From contig NC_088302.1 in NCBI RefSeq assembly GCF_032854445.1, forward strand, positions 43,440,645 through 43,504,644: DNA of 64,000 nt, given 5' to 3'. Under the pieces are notes generated by a model. The model saw nothing but the letters and a program-made list of their open reading frames with translations, did no database searches and had not been told where the DNA came from. A program made the position numbers and the translations under genes. Within the stretch, counting starts at the first letter, position 1. The number at the start of each line of letters is the position of its first letter. The DNA comes from Liolophura sinensis (taxonomy: Eukaryota; Mollusca; Polyplacophora; Chitonida; Chitonidae). Positions 27,401-33,660 of the stretch are shown here, in pieces.

Positions 27401-30400
27401 AACATGAAGCAGACACCATTAGGAACATAATTAAAGGCGTGCAGCATGGAGAGTAAAACCAGAGCAGCGACGACAGTGTCATAGGTGGCAAGTGGTCACA
27501 CGGCCTCTTGCCAATTTACCTCAGTCAGGGTTCGATTCTCAGTGTTCATGTAAATGCATAAATATTTGCAATTTACTCGCCCCCTAACACCATGGCTTTA
27601 GCATAATTAGGTAAAAATGTGCAGTGATGTTAATTGCAATTTATTAGAAGTCCCTAGTTTAGAATTAGTCACAACAGTGTGTTGTCATCACATTTAACGT
27701 AAAATCACATTAAAACAATGCAAATGGACCAGGCCTCGGCAATGCTTAGTCCAACAGCAGACTCTTGGTTTATGCAGGAATACAATATAATTAAAGATGT
27801 AGAGCACGGGGAGTAACACCAGAGCGGTGACGACTGTGTGCTAAACAGGAAAAAGGTCACACGTAACCGGTGAAATACGGCCTCTTGTGAATTTACCTCC
27901 CTCAGGGTTTTATTCTAACTGTTCATGTAAATGCATACATGGTTGCAATTTACACGCCCCCTAGCATCATGGCTTAAGCCTATTACATACCACTTCTAAA
28001 ATATCTCAATTTTTTTTTCACTGAATTAATTGCCGTCCAATGTTTGGGTTTTGATTATGGCGTTATGGGTCATATTTATATCATAGATATCGTCAGTGAC
28101 TTCACACAACTTTTTCTACGACATTGTGTTCAGGTCTGAATAAAATTTATGTGACCTTTGCACTTGTAATATGTGCCTGTACATGGAAATGCGAATCCGA
28201 CATGCGCAGTCATCGGTGACATACATTATTAGTATGGTCCTTACAGCCCACCTTACAAAACATACAATTCACTCTTCAGTCTAAAAACTCTGAAAATAAT
28301 ATTTGAAGGTACTTTTAGTACAGTTTTTTGATGATCTTTCATACTTTATTTTTGATGTTTCTTTCCCCTTTTAAAAGTATATTAAACATAGCTGAATGAA
28401 ATTTTTGTAGCCTATGGTTTGTAAGATTAAATATTTCTACGAACAGATGAAGACGAGAAAGCATGCGCACGACAGGCAGCCGGATACTGGTATGAATGCG
28501 GGGCGGATGAAGGACTACCCCGTGAAGGCCACCTACCGCCCAACTGGGCGATCAGTTACTTCTGGTCAATGGATGCTGGATGGAAACATCTTACTGTCCC
28601 AAATATGGTAAGTTTCCTTATATGCATTTGTTTTCGCCCCACCTTACAATATTTCATTTATACATAAATAAGGTGGGAGGGAACCCGACAAAGCCCGGGC
28701 ATCCGCAGGTTGATGACTGAACTGAAGGGAGTATGAGCTTGACTTGAGCTGACAGCAACCGCATTGGTGAGAGGGTTTCTGGGTCATTGTGGACGAGATC
28801 AAACCTGGTGCAAACCTGTATACTGACAAATGTTGATTTATGATTTTACTTACCCCCAAAGTGGCAAGTGCTTTCTCTTCCAAGCTTGTTATGTGTACTT
28901 ACTTCTCCATACATTGTACCCAGGTATATTTATCTCCAACGATGTTTTATCTTACTTAGCCGAACACGGTAAGTGCTTTCAAGTGCTTCCTGCAACACGG
29001 CTGTTATGGTGGCAGGCATCGGCCACATTGTCAGGAATATAGCATTTGTTCCCCCAAATACAACAATTTCCTTCTCCAAACGTGGAACGTTTACCTGATA
29101 AAAACTTACGAGTCTCCATTGCCCTCAGAACGATGTGTGCTGTGTACTTAATTTAAATATGGCTTGTTCAAAAAAGTTTTTAAACGGTATTTGGTTACTA
29201 CCCCGAACATGACAATTGCTGCCTTAAATGTAATAGGTTCGTAATACCTTCGGATAGTGTTTAGTTACTCTTCCTGAAATGTTAAAAGCTTAGCCTTCCA
29301 ACATTGTTGGCGTTTCATATCCTTGCAGATGCCCACATAAAGCCCTGTCAGCTTAATTCTATTTTCTTAATGTTGCTGGATGTTAAATGCTCTGGGTGTC
29401 CTATGCCAGAAACATGGTATGTGCCTATACGAAATTAGTTGTCTCTTCTCTGTCAGCGTTCTACTATTTACGGTGAATTTATGGAAAATATTTGTTTGTA
29501 GAATGCCATGTAGGTCGCAGCCATGGATGGAACCACATAATCGTATATTCACTAAAGTTAAAAGAAAACCACATAAAATGCTGACTCTGTGGGGAGTAAA
29601 ATATGACTGAGTTAGAGTTATTCAGCAAACACAAGGTTTTACAACAGGAAGCTAGGTTGCAGAGGCAATTATTACCATATTTCTCCTAAGCTTTGCCTAG
29701 TAAAGAATATTGTATATGAGACTGGCTTGAACAAAAGTCATACGCAATGTTGATTAAGGATACATCATTGCATGTTTCTAATGGCATTTCTTTGTGCCAT
29801 TAGGTCCTTTTAATGGGAAATGCCAAGAATGAATAATTATGTTTTAACGCCCAACACTGGATGCACTTTTAGCCATATCGTATAGATAAAATAGATGTTT
29901 TTCGTCAAAGTGTATGGAGGCAGATATATCGAGTGGGCATATAAAATGGGCCATACTTTGATGCTGCATTGCTCCATTATCCTTCGTCCCTTTCAAACTT
30001 TAGATATACAAATGACATGATTTTGTTAATATGCTAACCAATTTTCAAGGTCATAGCTAGAGTAGTCTGTACACAGGGTTAAAATGAAAACATAGCCTCA
30101 AAAACGCAAGTTCTGGTGACAAACATTGCATCACCTGCCAGGTGTCATGAGTAGAGCGCGCGCTGCACCTGTGTAAAACTCGTCAGTTAAGTGTCGTTAG
30201 GAAAAATTGTCTGGCTCTAGTGTCAGAGAAACCCTTCTGTCAGATAGGCACAAGTTTGGATGAATCAAGATGGTTTTCCCTGTGGCGGACAAGGAATTGA
30301 TCGCAACATGTTTCAATGGTAACGGTTGGAGAGGGGCAAAAATTGTGAAAGAATTCCCGGTGAAAAACTAGGATAAAAGTTCCGTTAACAATGTGATCAG

Positions 30401-33400
30401 AAAGTTGGAAAGGACAAGCTCTCTGGAAAGGAAATCAGACAGTGGACGACCAAACACTGTTTGCTCGGAAGAAAATCTTCAGTATGTGGAAAAGGCACTT
30501 TGTTCCCAGGAAGACAATCCCGGCACTCACAAATCGCAGAGACAGCTTGCAAGGGACCTTGGAGTATCTTGGACTTCCGTGAGAAATATGACAAAAGAAC
30601 TGGGATTAAAATCGTACAACCGAATACGGACTTCAAGAATGGATGAAACGGTTCGACAGAAAGAAAAACGCGCTTCAGAAACCTTGATGATAAGTTTTCG
30701 ACGGAGAAGGTAAAAAAAATTGGCTTAAAGGATGAAAAAGACTTTCCATTTGGGATTGCACGCAATAGACAAAACGATCGCGTTTATGCCAAACGAAAGC
30801 GGGACATTCATGTTAAGAGGCTGTACCATGAATCAAGTTGGTTTACAAAGAAGTTAATGGTTTCTGGCGGAGTTTGTTGGCGCGGCAAAACCCGCATACA
30901 TTTTATTGATGCCGAAAAGACTAAGGTGAATTCCGAAAATTACATGAAACTTCTCGATCGTAGCCTTATCCCAGATTTTCGCCGGTTGTACCCAAAATGC
31001 ACCCATCCCATGCCAGCCGTGCATCACAACAGCACCTTAAGGGACATCTTCATTCCTAACTAAGGGCGAGTGGCCACCACAGAGCCCCGACTGCAATCCC
31101 ATGAACTACTCTGTGTGGAATTCTCTGAGCGAGAAGGTTTGCGAGGGTTGCATGGGAAAATTCACTGAGGATGAACTAAAAGCAGGCATCGAGGACTGCT
31201 GAAAAAAAATTACTCTTAAGGAGATTCATGGAAGCAACGTTTACCTTTTCAAGTAACATAAGGTAGAGCATCATTTTGAAATGTCCGGAACATGCGTTTT
31301 TGACTTTGTTTTGATTTTGATCCCGTGAACAGAAATCTTAAAGGATGAAATTGAAATTTGGTCTGTGTACTTAGGACCTAATTGCTTTTGAGTGTGTAAA
31401 TTTTTAGAAGCTGACGTAAGAGGGTTTCGCAGATATTGAGTGTCAAAGTACGGCCCATTTTTTTATGCCCACCCAATATAGATGTACATCTGGGAGGTAA
31501 TTCCGTGTGGTACCACGACTTGGTCCTGTGCTACCCAGTCATAAACACTTCATAAAGTAAAACAGCGGGAGCAACCTTTGAGCCTCATGATACCGGCGGA
31601 TTCCACAAATGTCACTACAGTTATCTCACAACCTTAAGGAATCCGCTGTGAATGATAACACGAGACGTTTTTCTGTTAGGTGCTATCTAAAGCCAGTTTT
31701 ATCTGTTCATTAGAATGAAAAATACAGGATATTTAAGGATCCACTGTCTTTTCTCCATTGCTATCAGAACATTACAGATTCGAAAATCACATCATTAGAG
31801 CATCGCCAGCAGTTATAAAGTAAAGACGCCATAAATAAGTCACCAGCTTATGCCTGTGGCCATTTTATCGACATGACATGCAAGGTATTAAAGGTCAGTA
31901 CACGCCAACGCCATTCAATAAACCAGTAGACACACCTGCAGCTTTGCGGCAAGAGGGAGTCCCCGAACACAGTCCAGTGCGCATGAAGGAAAATTATAAG
32001 GCTGACAGCGAGACAGCCTGTGAAATGAAGTCTATAAGGAATGCATCCTGCGCTTTATATGTCATGTTTACTGCATAGCTGGTAAAAACAATTTTGCAGC
32101 AATCTTACAGACTCCGTGTAAGGTGTAATAAATTCAATCTTTTTTGTTGAACAAAAACTTGAACCATGTTTGACCGTCGTATCACAGAAAACAAGAACTC
32201 TGATTGCTACAAACCCTTAATTGTTTGTAATAACTTACTATTCTTTTTGTGAACAGTCGTTATACATGGGTAAAACAGTAGTATACAGATTTTTTCTTTC
32301 TACCTTTTAACCAGTCGAACGTTCCGATTTTCTTGTTCTTTGCAAACGACAATTTCCTTTATAACTTTGTTTTCAGACAAAGCGGTGTACTTTCGTGACA
32401 CGTGGGGTGAGAAGAAAGAAGGTGCTGAGACTGAAGTGGGCTGTCTTCTGAGAGCGAAATCTGTGTACGAGTACTGTGGCTCGGACCCTTACCACCCTCT
32501 CACGGCAATCTTTAGACCAACGGGCGCCTTCACCACGGCGGAAGCAGGCTGCTTCCTTACCAAGAGTAAGATGTTCATACCAGTCAATAAATAACTACCT
32601 AAGCCAGTTGATGTCAGGGTTAAAAGAACAATGGGTGGAAAAAAGTGAAAATATCAACATAAAATCGACAACGGAATTTGACTTTCTTCTCCAATCTTCT
32701 ACTGCCTTTTCTCGAAGCAGCGACTTGTTTTTTCCTAAAAAATTATAATTTCTTAAACAGAAATTTTGCCGGAAAAAAGGTCGAAGTTTCGAGAAATATC
32801 CCTTAATTTTATTTTTAAATTGACACCAATAGCCTTCCACAAAAAACCAATTCAAAAAAAATAAACCACTACGTTTTGATTCGTTTATCTATTTAATACG
32901 AGTTTAACACCTTGCCCAACAATATTTGACTTGCACGACGGATGTCAGGTTTTGTTGGTAGGGAAAACAGGACAGAACCTAGAAAAAACAACTGCCCTTG
33001 GTTAGGTTCTTAGCAACCCAACTCACCTAAAGTTGCAACCGAACCACCGGGGGCTGGATTCAAATTCACGGCCTTTTTGTTCGAGGACACATCGACAGGT
33101 TCTTAGCTGGGTCCCCAATGTATGAATTCATATACGTTTCCTAAATATAATGGCTTTGGCGCATAAAGAGGTGCGCAAGCATTTGATACAGGCGTAAATA
33201 AAAATTCTAAATGGAGCAAAATTTTCCGTTAACTTTCACTATGATTTCCCAATACAGAACACAATGGATCATATTCTCCCATTCAATGGCCAATAATGTA
33301 AAAGCTTAATTAACTCATGATCTTGGGTTATACGTTACCTGCTTGCCCACAAAACGTCATTGCAAATGCAGGAAAGGAAGAATACACTAAAACGCTTTAT

Positions 33401-33660
33401 CTTCCTGAAAACAAGTAATAGTTGTCAAACTGCATCAATAAATTTACGCACACTTTTCTTCCACAGGATGTCGGAAGCAGGGTAAGGACAGCGATGAGAT
33501 GATACGAGACAGCTACGGTGAGGAGCACCGTATGGCGGGCTACGAGGAGAAGTCGTGTCTGGCCAGGGCTGAGGAGTACTACAAATGGTGTAAGAACGAA
33601 CACAGTGACATGGTCACGGCGAGGTATGGACCTACAGGCGGCACTTACACCTACCCGTAA
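280..33660 (+). CDS. Parallel beta-helix protein with five C-terminal 4-Cys modules (22 exons, 5'-partial)
   Basis: Exons: 280-420, 1109-1224, 1399-1499, 3619-3683, 6126-6235, 6868-6989, 9830-9922, 10792-10964, 12656-12751, 13279-13407, 13952-14032, 14277-14348, 14909-14999, 15760-15869, 19404-19647, 20294-20383, 21204-21395, 23676-23891, 26068-26181, 28447-28607, 32377-32565, 33467-33660. All have AG/GT borders and compatible phases, giving about 965 residues once two one-base slips in exon 20 are allowed for. Residues 1-510 form beta-helix rungs (repeated NxVIxxNxVxxx). They carry GLDWT (334-338), LDNxxSG (366-372) and IGGGRDN (389-395), which recall bacterial beta-helix glycosidase-like proteins such as GH141. 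Residues about 545-580 are Asp/Glu-rich. Residues 612-958 are five Cys modules. The start codon and any signal peptide lie left of the window. Function is inferred only: probably an extracellular carbohydrate-active or matrix protein. The exon model is strong, the activity uncertain. Confidence 0.85.
883..914. repeat. Perfect 14-bp inverted repeat
   Basis: Arms CATATGGTGTACAT and ATGTACACCATATG around a 4-base spacer, in intron 1, just upstream of the larger hairpin. Confidence 0.8.
942..1013. repeat. Long perfect hairpin (29-bp arms, 14-base loop)
   Basis: The left arm begins CCAACGGTCGGTAGTTTATT and the right arm is its exact complement, ending at 1013. Lies in intron 1, 95 bases upstream of exon 2. 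It could be the core of a fold-back mobile element. No target duplication is evident. Confidence 0.9.
1109..1224 (+). CDS. Beta-helix gene, exon 2
   Basis: Begins GYINV, completing PNEG across the junction, and continues through DERPDQWEGETDVWVHGYW. Acceptor TTGTCCTCCAG, donor GTGAGT. Ends with two bases of a Trp codon that exon 3 completes. The aromatic-rich end followed by exon 3 (FHGWADF) is a conserved pattern in beta-helix hydrolase-like proteins. Confidence 0.85.
1399..1499 (+). CDS. Beta-helix gene, exon 3
   Basis: Encodes FHGWADFSTRVMEYDR then a stretch ending YGVRTG. Acceptor TTGCCCTCAG, donor GTAAAC. Joins exon 2 in mid-codon (TG+G) and leaves one base for exon 4. Confidence 0.85.
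3300..3461 (+). repeat. SINE family A, 5'-truncated copy
   Basis: Matches the body and tail of the full copy at 4810: CGTGGGAAGGTC, CAACCTGCGGATGG, CCCACCATAATG, a TATAAGTxAAATATT block and an AATAAATAAATAAAT tail. The tRNA-like head is missing. Confidence 0.85.
3619..3683 (+). CDS. Beta-helix gene, exon 4
   Basis: Short exon encoding GMEAGEGGYFYFFNVLSELD followed by QP. The motif 'yfFxNvLxELDxPGE' joins directly to GEYY in exon 5. In related proteins this segment precedes the helical rungs. Acceptor TGTTACAG, donor GTAATG. Confidence 0.85.
4199..4447 (+). repeat. SINE family A, diverged near-full copy
   Basis: tRNA-like head GGGGCTTTCGTGGCCAAGTG followed by the family A body (TGGGAAGGTCTGGCAG, CTGCGGATGG, ATTATAAGTGAAATATGC) and an AATAAAT tail. 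The middle has an extra repeated TCCGGTCCTGTCGT-like stretch. Confidence 0.8.
4480..5525. repeat. 53-bp minisatellite, interrupted by a SINE
   Basis: Units contain GCGCGATATATCCACATGTT and ATCTGTTTTGAAATAGTAGA. Spacing between the CCACATGTTATC blocks near 4546, 4599 and 4652 is 53 bases. Degenerates towards the right end. A SINE splits the array at 4810-5071. Located in the intron between exons 4 and 5. Confidence 0.92.
4810..5071 (+). mobile_element. SINE family A, full-length, with 14-bp target duplication
   Basis: A tRNA-derived head (A-box-like TGGCTCTGTCGG, B-box-like GAGTTCAAGTCC) is followed by a unique body and a poly(A) tail. TCAAGCGCGATATA flanks it on both sides (4796-4809 and 5072-5085). 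The insertion site is inside a unit of the 53-bp array, so the array predates the insertion. The long, nearly pure A tail suggests a fairly young copy. Confidence 0.93.
5690..5806 (+). repeat. SINE family A, 3' fragment
   Basis: GGTCGTGGGTTTC joined directly to CCCACCATAATGCTGGCCG, then the GTATAAGTGAAATATTCTTG block and an AATAAATAAAT tail. The head and part of the body are deleted. Confidence 0.8.
6126..6235 (+). CDS. Beta-helix gene, exon 5
   Basis: Begins GEYYIDRVKGLAYIFPPEG and ends AVECVR. A typical GEYYxDxxxGxLYxxPP element found just before the beta-helix rungs. Acceptor TTTCTCCAG, donor GTAAGT. Ends with two bases of the codon completed by exon 6. Confidence 0.88.
6375..6715. repeat. 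About 30-bp degenerate tandem repeat
   Basis: Repeated ACGACAAACGCCAATAATGT / TCATGATGA-like units with much divergence, in the intron between exons 5 and 6. Confidence 0.75.
6868..6989 (+). CDS. Beta-helix gene, exon 6
   Basis: Encodes beta-helix rungs: ANIRFENIKIQYCRGNGVFG and ITFDRVQISNTG. Acceptor TTTATTCCAG, donor GTATGT. The last roughly 30 bases plus the donor are the founder-like unit of the 43-bp array that follows. Confidence 0.87.
6962..7910. repeat. 43-bp minisatellite built from the exon 6 end and its splice donor
   Basis: Roughly 22 units of the type TTTGACATAGTGCAGATAAG / TAACACAGGTAGGTCACGTT. The first unit is the coding end of exon 6 (FDRVQISNTG) together with the GTATGT donor. 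Neighbouring GTGCAGAT blocks are 43 bases apart. Many units keep ACAG|GTATGT or ACAG|GTAGGT. Confidence 0.93.
7911..9829. other. Intron sequence without recognisable features
   Basis: Rest of the intron between exons 6 and 7. No SINE tail, no tandem array and no exon-like frame with family similarity seen. Confidence 0.5.
9830..9922 (+). CDS. Beta-helix gene, exon 7
   Basis: Encodes AGAVYMYGDNRQVTISRSKI then a rung ending GGVYVKG. Acceptor TTTTTCTACAG, donor GTGAGT. Completes the NTG codon of exon 6, confirming that splicing skips the intervening 2.8 kb. Confidence 0.87.
10792..10964 (+). CDS. Beta-helix gene, exon 8
   Basis: Two to three helix rungs, including SNVTIEDNFVTDTSRLSYTG and VGMTIRHNELANVGSFALWW. 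Acceptor GTTTGTCGCAG, donor GTAAGC. The open frame runs on past the donor to about 11,123, but that extension loses the rung pattern. Confidence 0.87.
12515..12640 (+). repeat. Possible old SINE family A remnant
   Basis: GAGGGGTTTCCCTGG, CCGGTTTCCTTCACCCATAA and a TATAAATAAATGAAG end resemble the SINE body and tail, but the match is weak. It ends only 15 bases before exon 9. Confidence 0.4.
12656..12751 (+). CDS. Beta-helix gene, exon 9 (GLDWT motif)
   Basis: Encodes GNNHVIENNRVHHACQDSSD then CAALGSGLDWTY. GLDWT corresponds to the GRDWT-like motif of bacterial relatives and retains the Asp. Acceptor TATTGACAG, donor GTGAGT, phase 0. Confidence 0.88.
13279..13407 (+). CDS. Beta-helix gene, exon 10 (LDNxxSG motif)
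   Basis: Encodes RGNVIRRNYIFHN, then GILLDNQYSGALIEENVFYD. The usual LDDxxSG motif here has Asn as its second acidic position. Acceptor TTTTCCAG, donor GTAAGC, phase 0. Confidence 0.88.
13952..14032 (+). CDS. Beta-helix gene, exon 11
   Basis: Encodes NDEDIRIGGGRDNVVRHNVF then VGSADSS. IGGGRDNxVxxNxF is a highly recognisable block of this protein family. Acceptor TTACGATTCAG, donor GTAAGA, phase 0. Confidence 0.88.
14046..14135 (-). repeat. SINE family A, 3' fragment (minus strand)
   Basis: TTGATTGGTGTTTTACGCC, AAGAATATTTCAGTTATACG and GCCGGCATTATGGTG are the reverse complement of the SINE tail region. Located just after the exon 11 donor. Confidence 0.8.
14277..14348 (+). CDS. Beta-helix gene, exon 12
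   Basis: Encodes VVIDQRGMGHCGPQHNETLF then GKLY. Acceptor TTTTTTTTCAG. The donor I chose is GTTAGT, weaker than the others, but it is the only one that joins in phase to exon 13 (LY|ETPVHNEEW). Confidence 0.78.
14909..14999 (+). CDS. Beta-helix gene, exon 13
   Basis: Encodes ETPVHNEEWQLQYPELVSML then WDHEGPHAPKG. The W..xYPEL block followed by P.GN in the next exon is conserved in related beta-helix proteins. Acceptor TATTTACAG, donor GTTAGG. Confidence 0.85.
15053..15192. repeat. About 23-bp tandem repeat
   Basis: Five to six degenerate units of GAGCTTTTGATGCAGGTGTG type, starting about 55 bases after the exon 13 donor. Confidence 0.8.
15760..15869 (+). CDS. Beta-helix gene, exon 14
   Basis: Encodes GNVITENVFTMPKGAFHAID, then the end of the helix domain to ARNLK. 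Acceptor TTTTTCCACAG, donor GTACAC, leaving phase 0. Confidence 0.85.
16498..16620 (+). repeat. SINE family A, internally deleted copy
   Basis: AAAGGTCTTGCAGCAGCCTG, CGGATGGTCGTGGGTTTCCC, then a jump to GTGAAATATTCTTGAGTACG and ACATAAATAAAT. The CCACCATAATG block is missing. Confidence 0.85.
18275..18622. repeat. About 31-33-bp minisatellite
   Basis: About eleven units of AGGTTCTTGACTGGGCAAAT / CAACTTTTCCCC type, in the intron before exon 15. Short ORFs here are translations of the array. Confidence 0.9.
19150..19365 (+). repeat. SINE family A, head-truncated copy
   Basis: CTCACTATAATGCGGTCGCT, GACCGTACGTAGGAAGGTCT, GGTTTCCCCCAGGC, CCTCCCACCACAATGATGGC and a decayed tail. Ends 38 bases before exon 15. 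Confidence 0.85.
19404..19647 (+). CDS. Beta-helix gene, exon 15 (acidic linker)
   Basis: Begins GADLVKDFTN and passes through MWREIDSFPEIPSPIEVGPR, typical of the end of the beta-helix domain. It then becomes Met/Glu/Asp-rich (AEDEEEMYEGEEEHQYDYGM). The acidic tract is a probable unstructured linker to the Cys modules. Acceptor TTATTAAG, donor GTGAGT; leaves phase 1. Confidence 0.83.
20294..20383 (+). CDS. Beta-helix gene, exon 16 (Pro-rich linker)
   Basis: Encodes ADGGSSEWTEEKPPLPAPEI then MTNPDYEPKEG, low-complexity linker sequence. Acceptor CGTTTTACAG, donor GTAAGA; phase 1 on both sides. This is the last exon before the cysteine modules. Confidence 0.8.
20455..20645 (-). repeat. SINE family A, partial copy (minus strand)
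   Basis: Starts with the complement of the tail (TTATTTATTTGATTTGTG), then TACTCAAGAATATTTCACTT, GACCATCCGCAGGTTGCTGG and AGCATGAGCTG. The tRNA-like head is lost. Confidence 0.88.
21204..21395 (+). CDS. Beta-helix gene, exon 17: Cys module 1
   Basis: A complete module in a single exon flanked by phase 1 introns. It has GCYIYAENC, VRDDWGE, a third Cys in HHCFLRADEI, a fourth in KKNCKSE, and ends MKYGPTG. Acceptor TTTGATCCAG, donor GTAATC. Confidence 0.87.
21879..22149 (-). mobile_element. SINE family A, full-length, minus strand, with 10-bp target duplication
   Basis: A complete element in reverse: tail TTATTTATTTATTGGATTGG at the left; tRNA-like head ending in the complement of GGGGCCTCCGTGGCTCAGTT at the right. 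GTCGATTTAA flanks it at 21869-21878 and 22150-22159. Inserted in the intron between exons 17 and 18. This copy is the best guide to the family consensus. Confidence 0.93.
22160..23590 (+). other. Intron sequence without recognisable features
   Basis: AT-rich intron sequence between the SINE at 21879 and exon 18. No exon-like frame with family similarity and no repeat array seen. Confidence 0.5.
23676..23891 (+). CDS. Beta-helix gene, exon 18: Cys module 2
   Basis: A complete module, phase 1 on both sides: GCYIDVNVC, YRDEFGEK, QCLSRAKDVWEECG, ending ATFRPTG. A short GQKRTVGGD spacer precedes it. Acceptor CCTATTTTTCAG after a C-rich tract, donor GTAACC. Confidence 0.88.
24660..24780 (-). repeat. 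SINE family A, old 3' fragment (minus strand)
   Basis: ATTTACATGATTGGTGTTTA, CAAGAATATTTCACTTATAC and GGCGGCCAGCGTTAT match the reversed tail; the rest is eroded. Confidence 0.75.
24864..25012 (-). repeat. Dispersed repeat family R1, minus copy
   Basis: Contains GTAACCATTTGCCAAATATC and ACACTGTCGTCGCTGCTCTG, the reverse complement of the block shared at 27426, 27782 and 58136. Forms an inverted pair with the plus copy at 25130. Confidence 0.75.
25130..25330 (+). repeat. Dispersed repeat family R1, plus copy
   Basis: Shares ATACGGCTTCTTGTCAATTT, the TTTACTCTAACTGCTCATG block and the TTAATAGCAATTCATTAG end with the copies at 27426 and 27782. Confidence 0.72.
26068..26181 (+). CDS. Beta-helix gene, exon 19: first half of Cys module 3
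   Basis: Encodes GATRTVGKGCWITVTMC, then AGTWYDGWGAANRNTG. The module breaks here and its second half is in exon 20. Acceptor TGTTTGCACAG, donor GTAATC. A degenerate tandem array begins at the donor. Confidence 0.83.
26182..26370. repeat. About 37-bp degenerate array directly after the exon 19 donor
   Basis: Repeated ACCCCATAGACGGTGGTTAC / TTACACAGGGG-type units begin at the splice donor itself (ACACAG|GTAATCCCATGG) and decay to the right. Confidence 0.65.
26690..27210. repeat. 33-bp minisatellite
   Basis: About 15 units of CCCATAGTTAGGTGTATCAA / AGACACAGATGA type in the intron between exons 19 and 20. Because 33 is a multiple of three, it gives long repetitive open frames on both strands that are not genes. 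Confidence 0.92.
27426..27690 (+). repeat. Dispersed repeat family R1, plus copy
   Basis: Starts ACATAATTAAAGGCGTGCAG, has GAGTAAAACCAGAGCAGCGA, CGGCCTCTTGCCAATTTACC and GTTCATGTAAATGCATAAAT. Repeats again 100 bases further on. Confidence 0.8.
27782..27985 (+). repeat. Dispersed repeat family R1, plus copy
   Basis: ATAATTAAAGATGTAGAGCA, GGTCACACGTAACCGGTGAA, TACGGCCTCTTGTGAATTTA and CTGTTCATGTAAATGCATAC. It follows the 27426 copy in tandem orientation. Confidence 0.8.
28447..28607 (+). CDS. Beta-helix gene, exon 20: end of module 3 and start of module 4, with two frame slips
   Basis: Three reading frames each hold one consecutive part of the expected protein: DEDEKACARQAAGYWYECG (frame from 28447), then DYPVKATYRPTG (shift near 28,510), then VNGCWMETSYCPKYG (shift between about 28,540 and 28,570). 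Each shift equals one extra base. With both allowed for, the phase at the donor (GTAAGT) matches exon 21. As given, the exon cannot encode the full modules. Confidence 0.75.
28640..28795 (-). repeat. SINE family A, eroded copy (minus strand)
   Basis: GGGAACCCGACAAAGCCCGG, GCATCCGCAGGTTG, ATGAGCTTGACTTGAGCTGA and GCAACCGCATTGGTGAGAG match the reversed SINE body. Follows the exon 20 donor by about 30 bases. Confidence 0.8.
29925..31480 (+). mobile_element. Tc1/mariner-like element with about 40-bp inverted ends
   Basis: The left end reads TATATCGAGTGGGCATATAA and the inverted right end TATATTGGGTGGGCATAAAA; similarity continues through ATGGGCC(A/G)TACTTTGA. TATA at both tips fits TA target use. 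Between them is a broken transposase. The element lies in the intron between exons 20 and 21 of the beta-helix gene. Confidence 0.9.
30270..31255 (+). pseudogene. Broken mariner-type transposase
   Basis: The N-terminal helix-turn-helix regions remain: RGAKIVKEFPV, SLERKSDSGRPNTV, HKSQRQLARDLGVSWTSVRN. A middle piece has VSGGVCWRGKTRIHFID, and the C-terminal signature is EWPPQSPDCNPMNYSVWNSL with the final catalytic-region Asp in SPDCNP. The pieces are in different frames with internal stops, and part of the catalytic domain is missing. Not functional. Confidence 0.88.
32377..32565 (+). CDS. Beta-helix gene, exon 21: end of module 4 and start of module 5
   Basis: Encodes DKAVYFRDTWGEKK, GCLLRAKSVYEYCG and IFRPTG (end of module 4), then AEAGCFLTK (start of module 5). 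Acceptor TTTGTTTTCAG, donor GTAAGA; phase 1 at both ends. Confidence 0.85.
33467..33660 (+). CDS. Beta-helix gene, terminal exon 22: end of module 5 and stop
   Basis: Encodes RCRKQGKDSDEMIRDSYGEE, SCLARAEEYYKWC and ARYGPTG, then a short GTYTYP tail and TAA. Acceptor TCTTCCACAG. The protein ends six residues after the last PTG, so module 5 is the true C-terminus. Confidence 0.88.

Noticed and set aside
31878-32078. 66-codon frame with NYKADSETACEMKS, considered as a missing exon before exon 21
   Set aside because: It lacks the module's GC.. and RD.WGE patterns, and exons 20 and 21 already join in phase when the frame slips are allowed for.
32870-33110. Possible SINE remnant in the last intron
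   Set aside because: Only short resemblances (GAGTTTAACACC, AATATTTGACTTGCACGACG); too weak to list as a copy.
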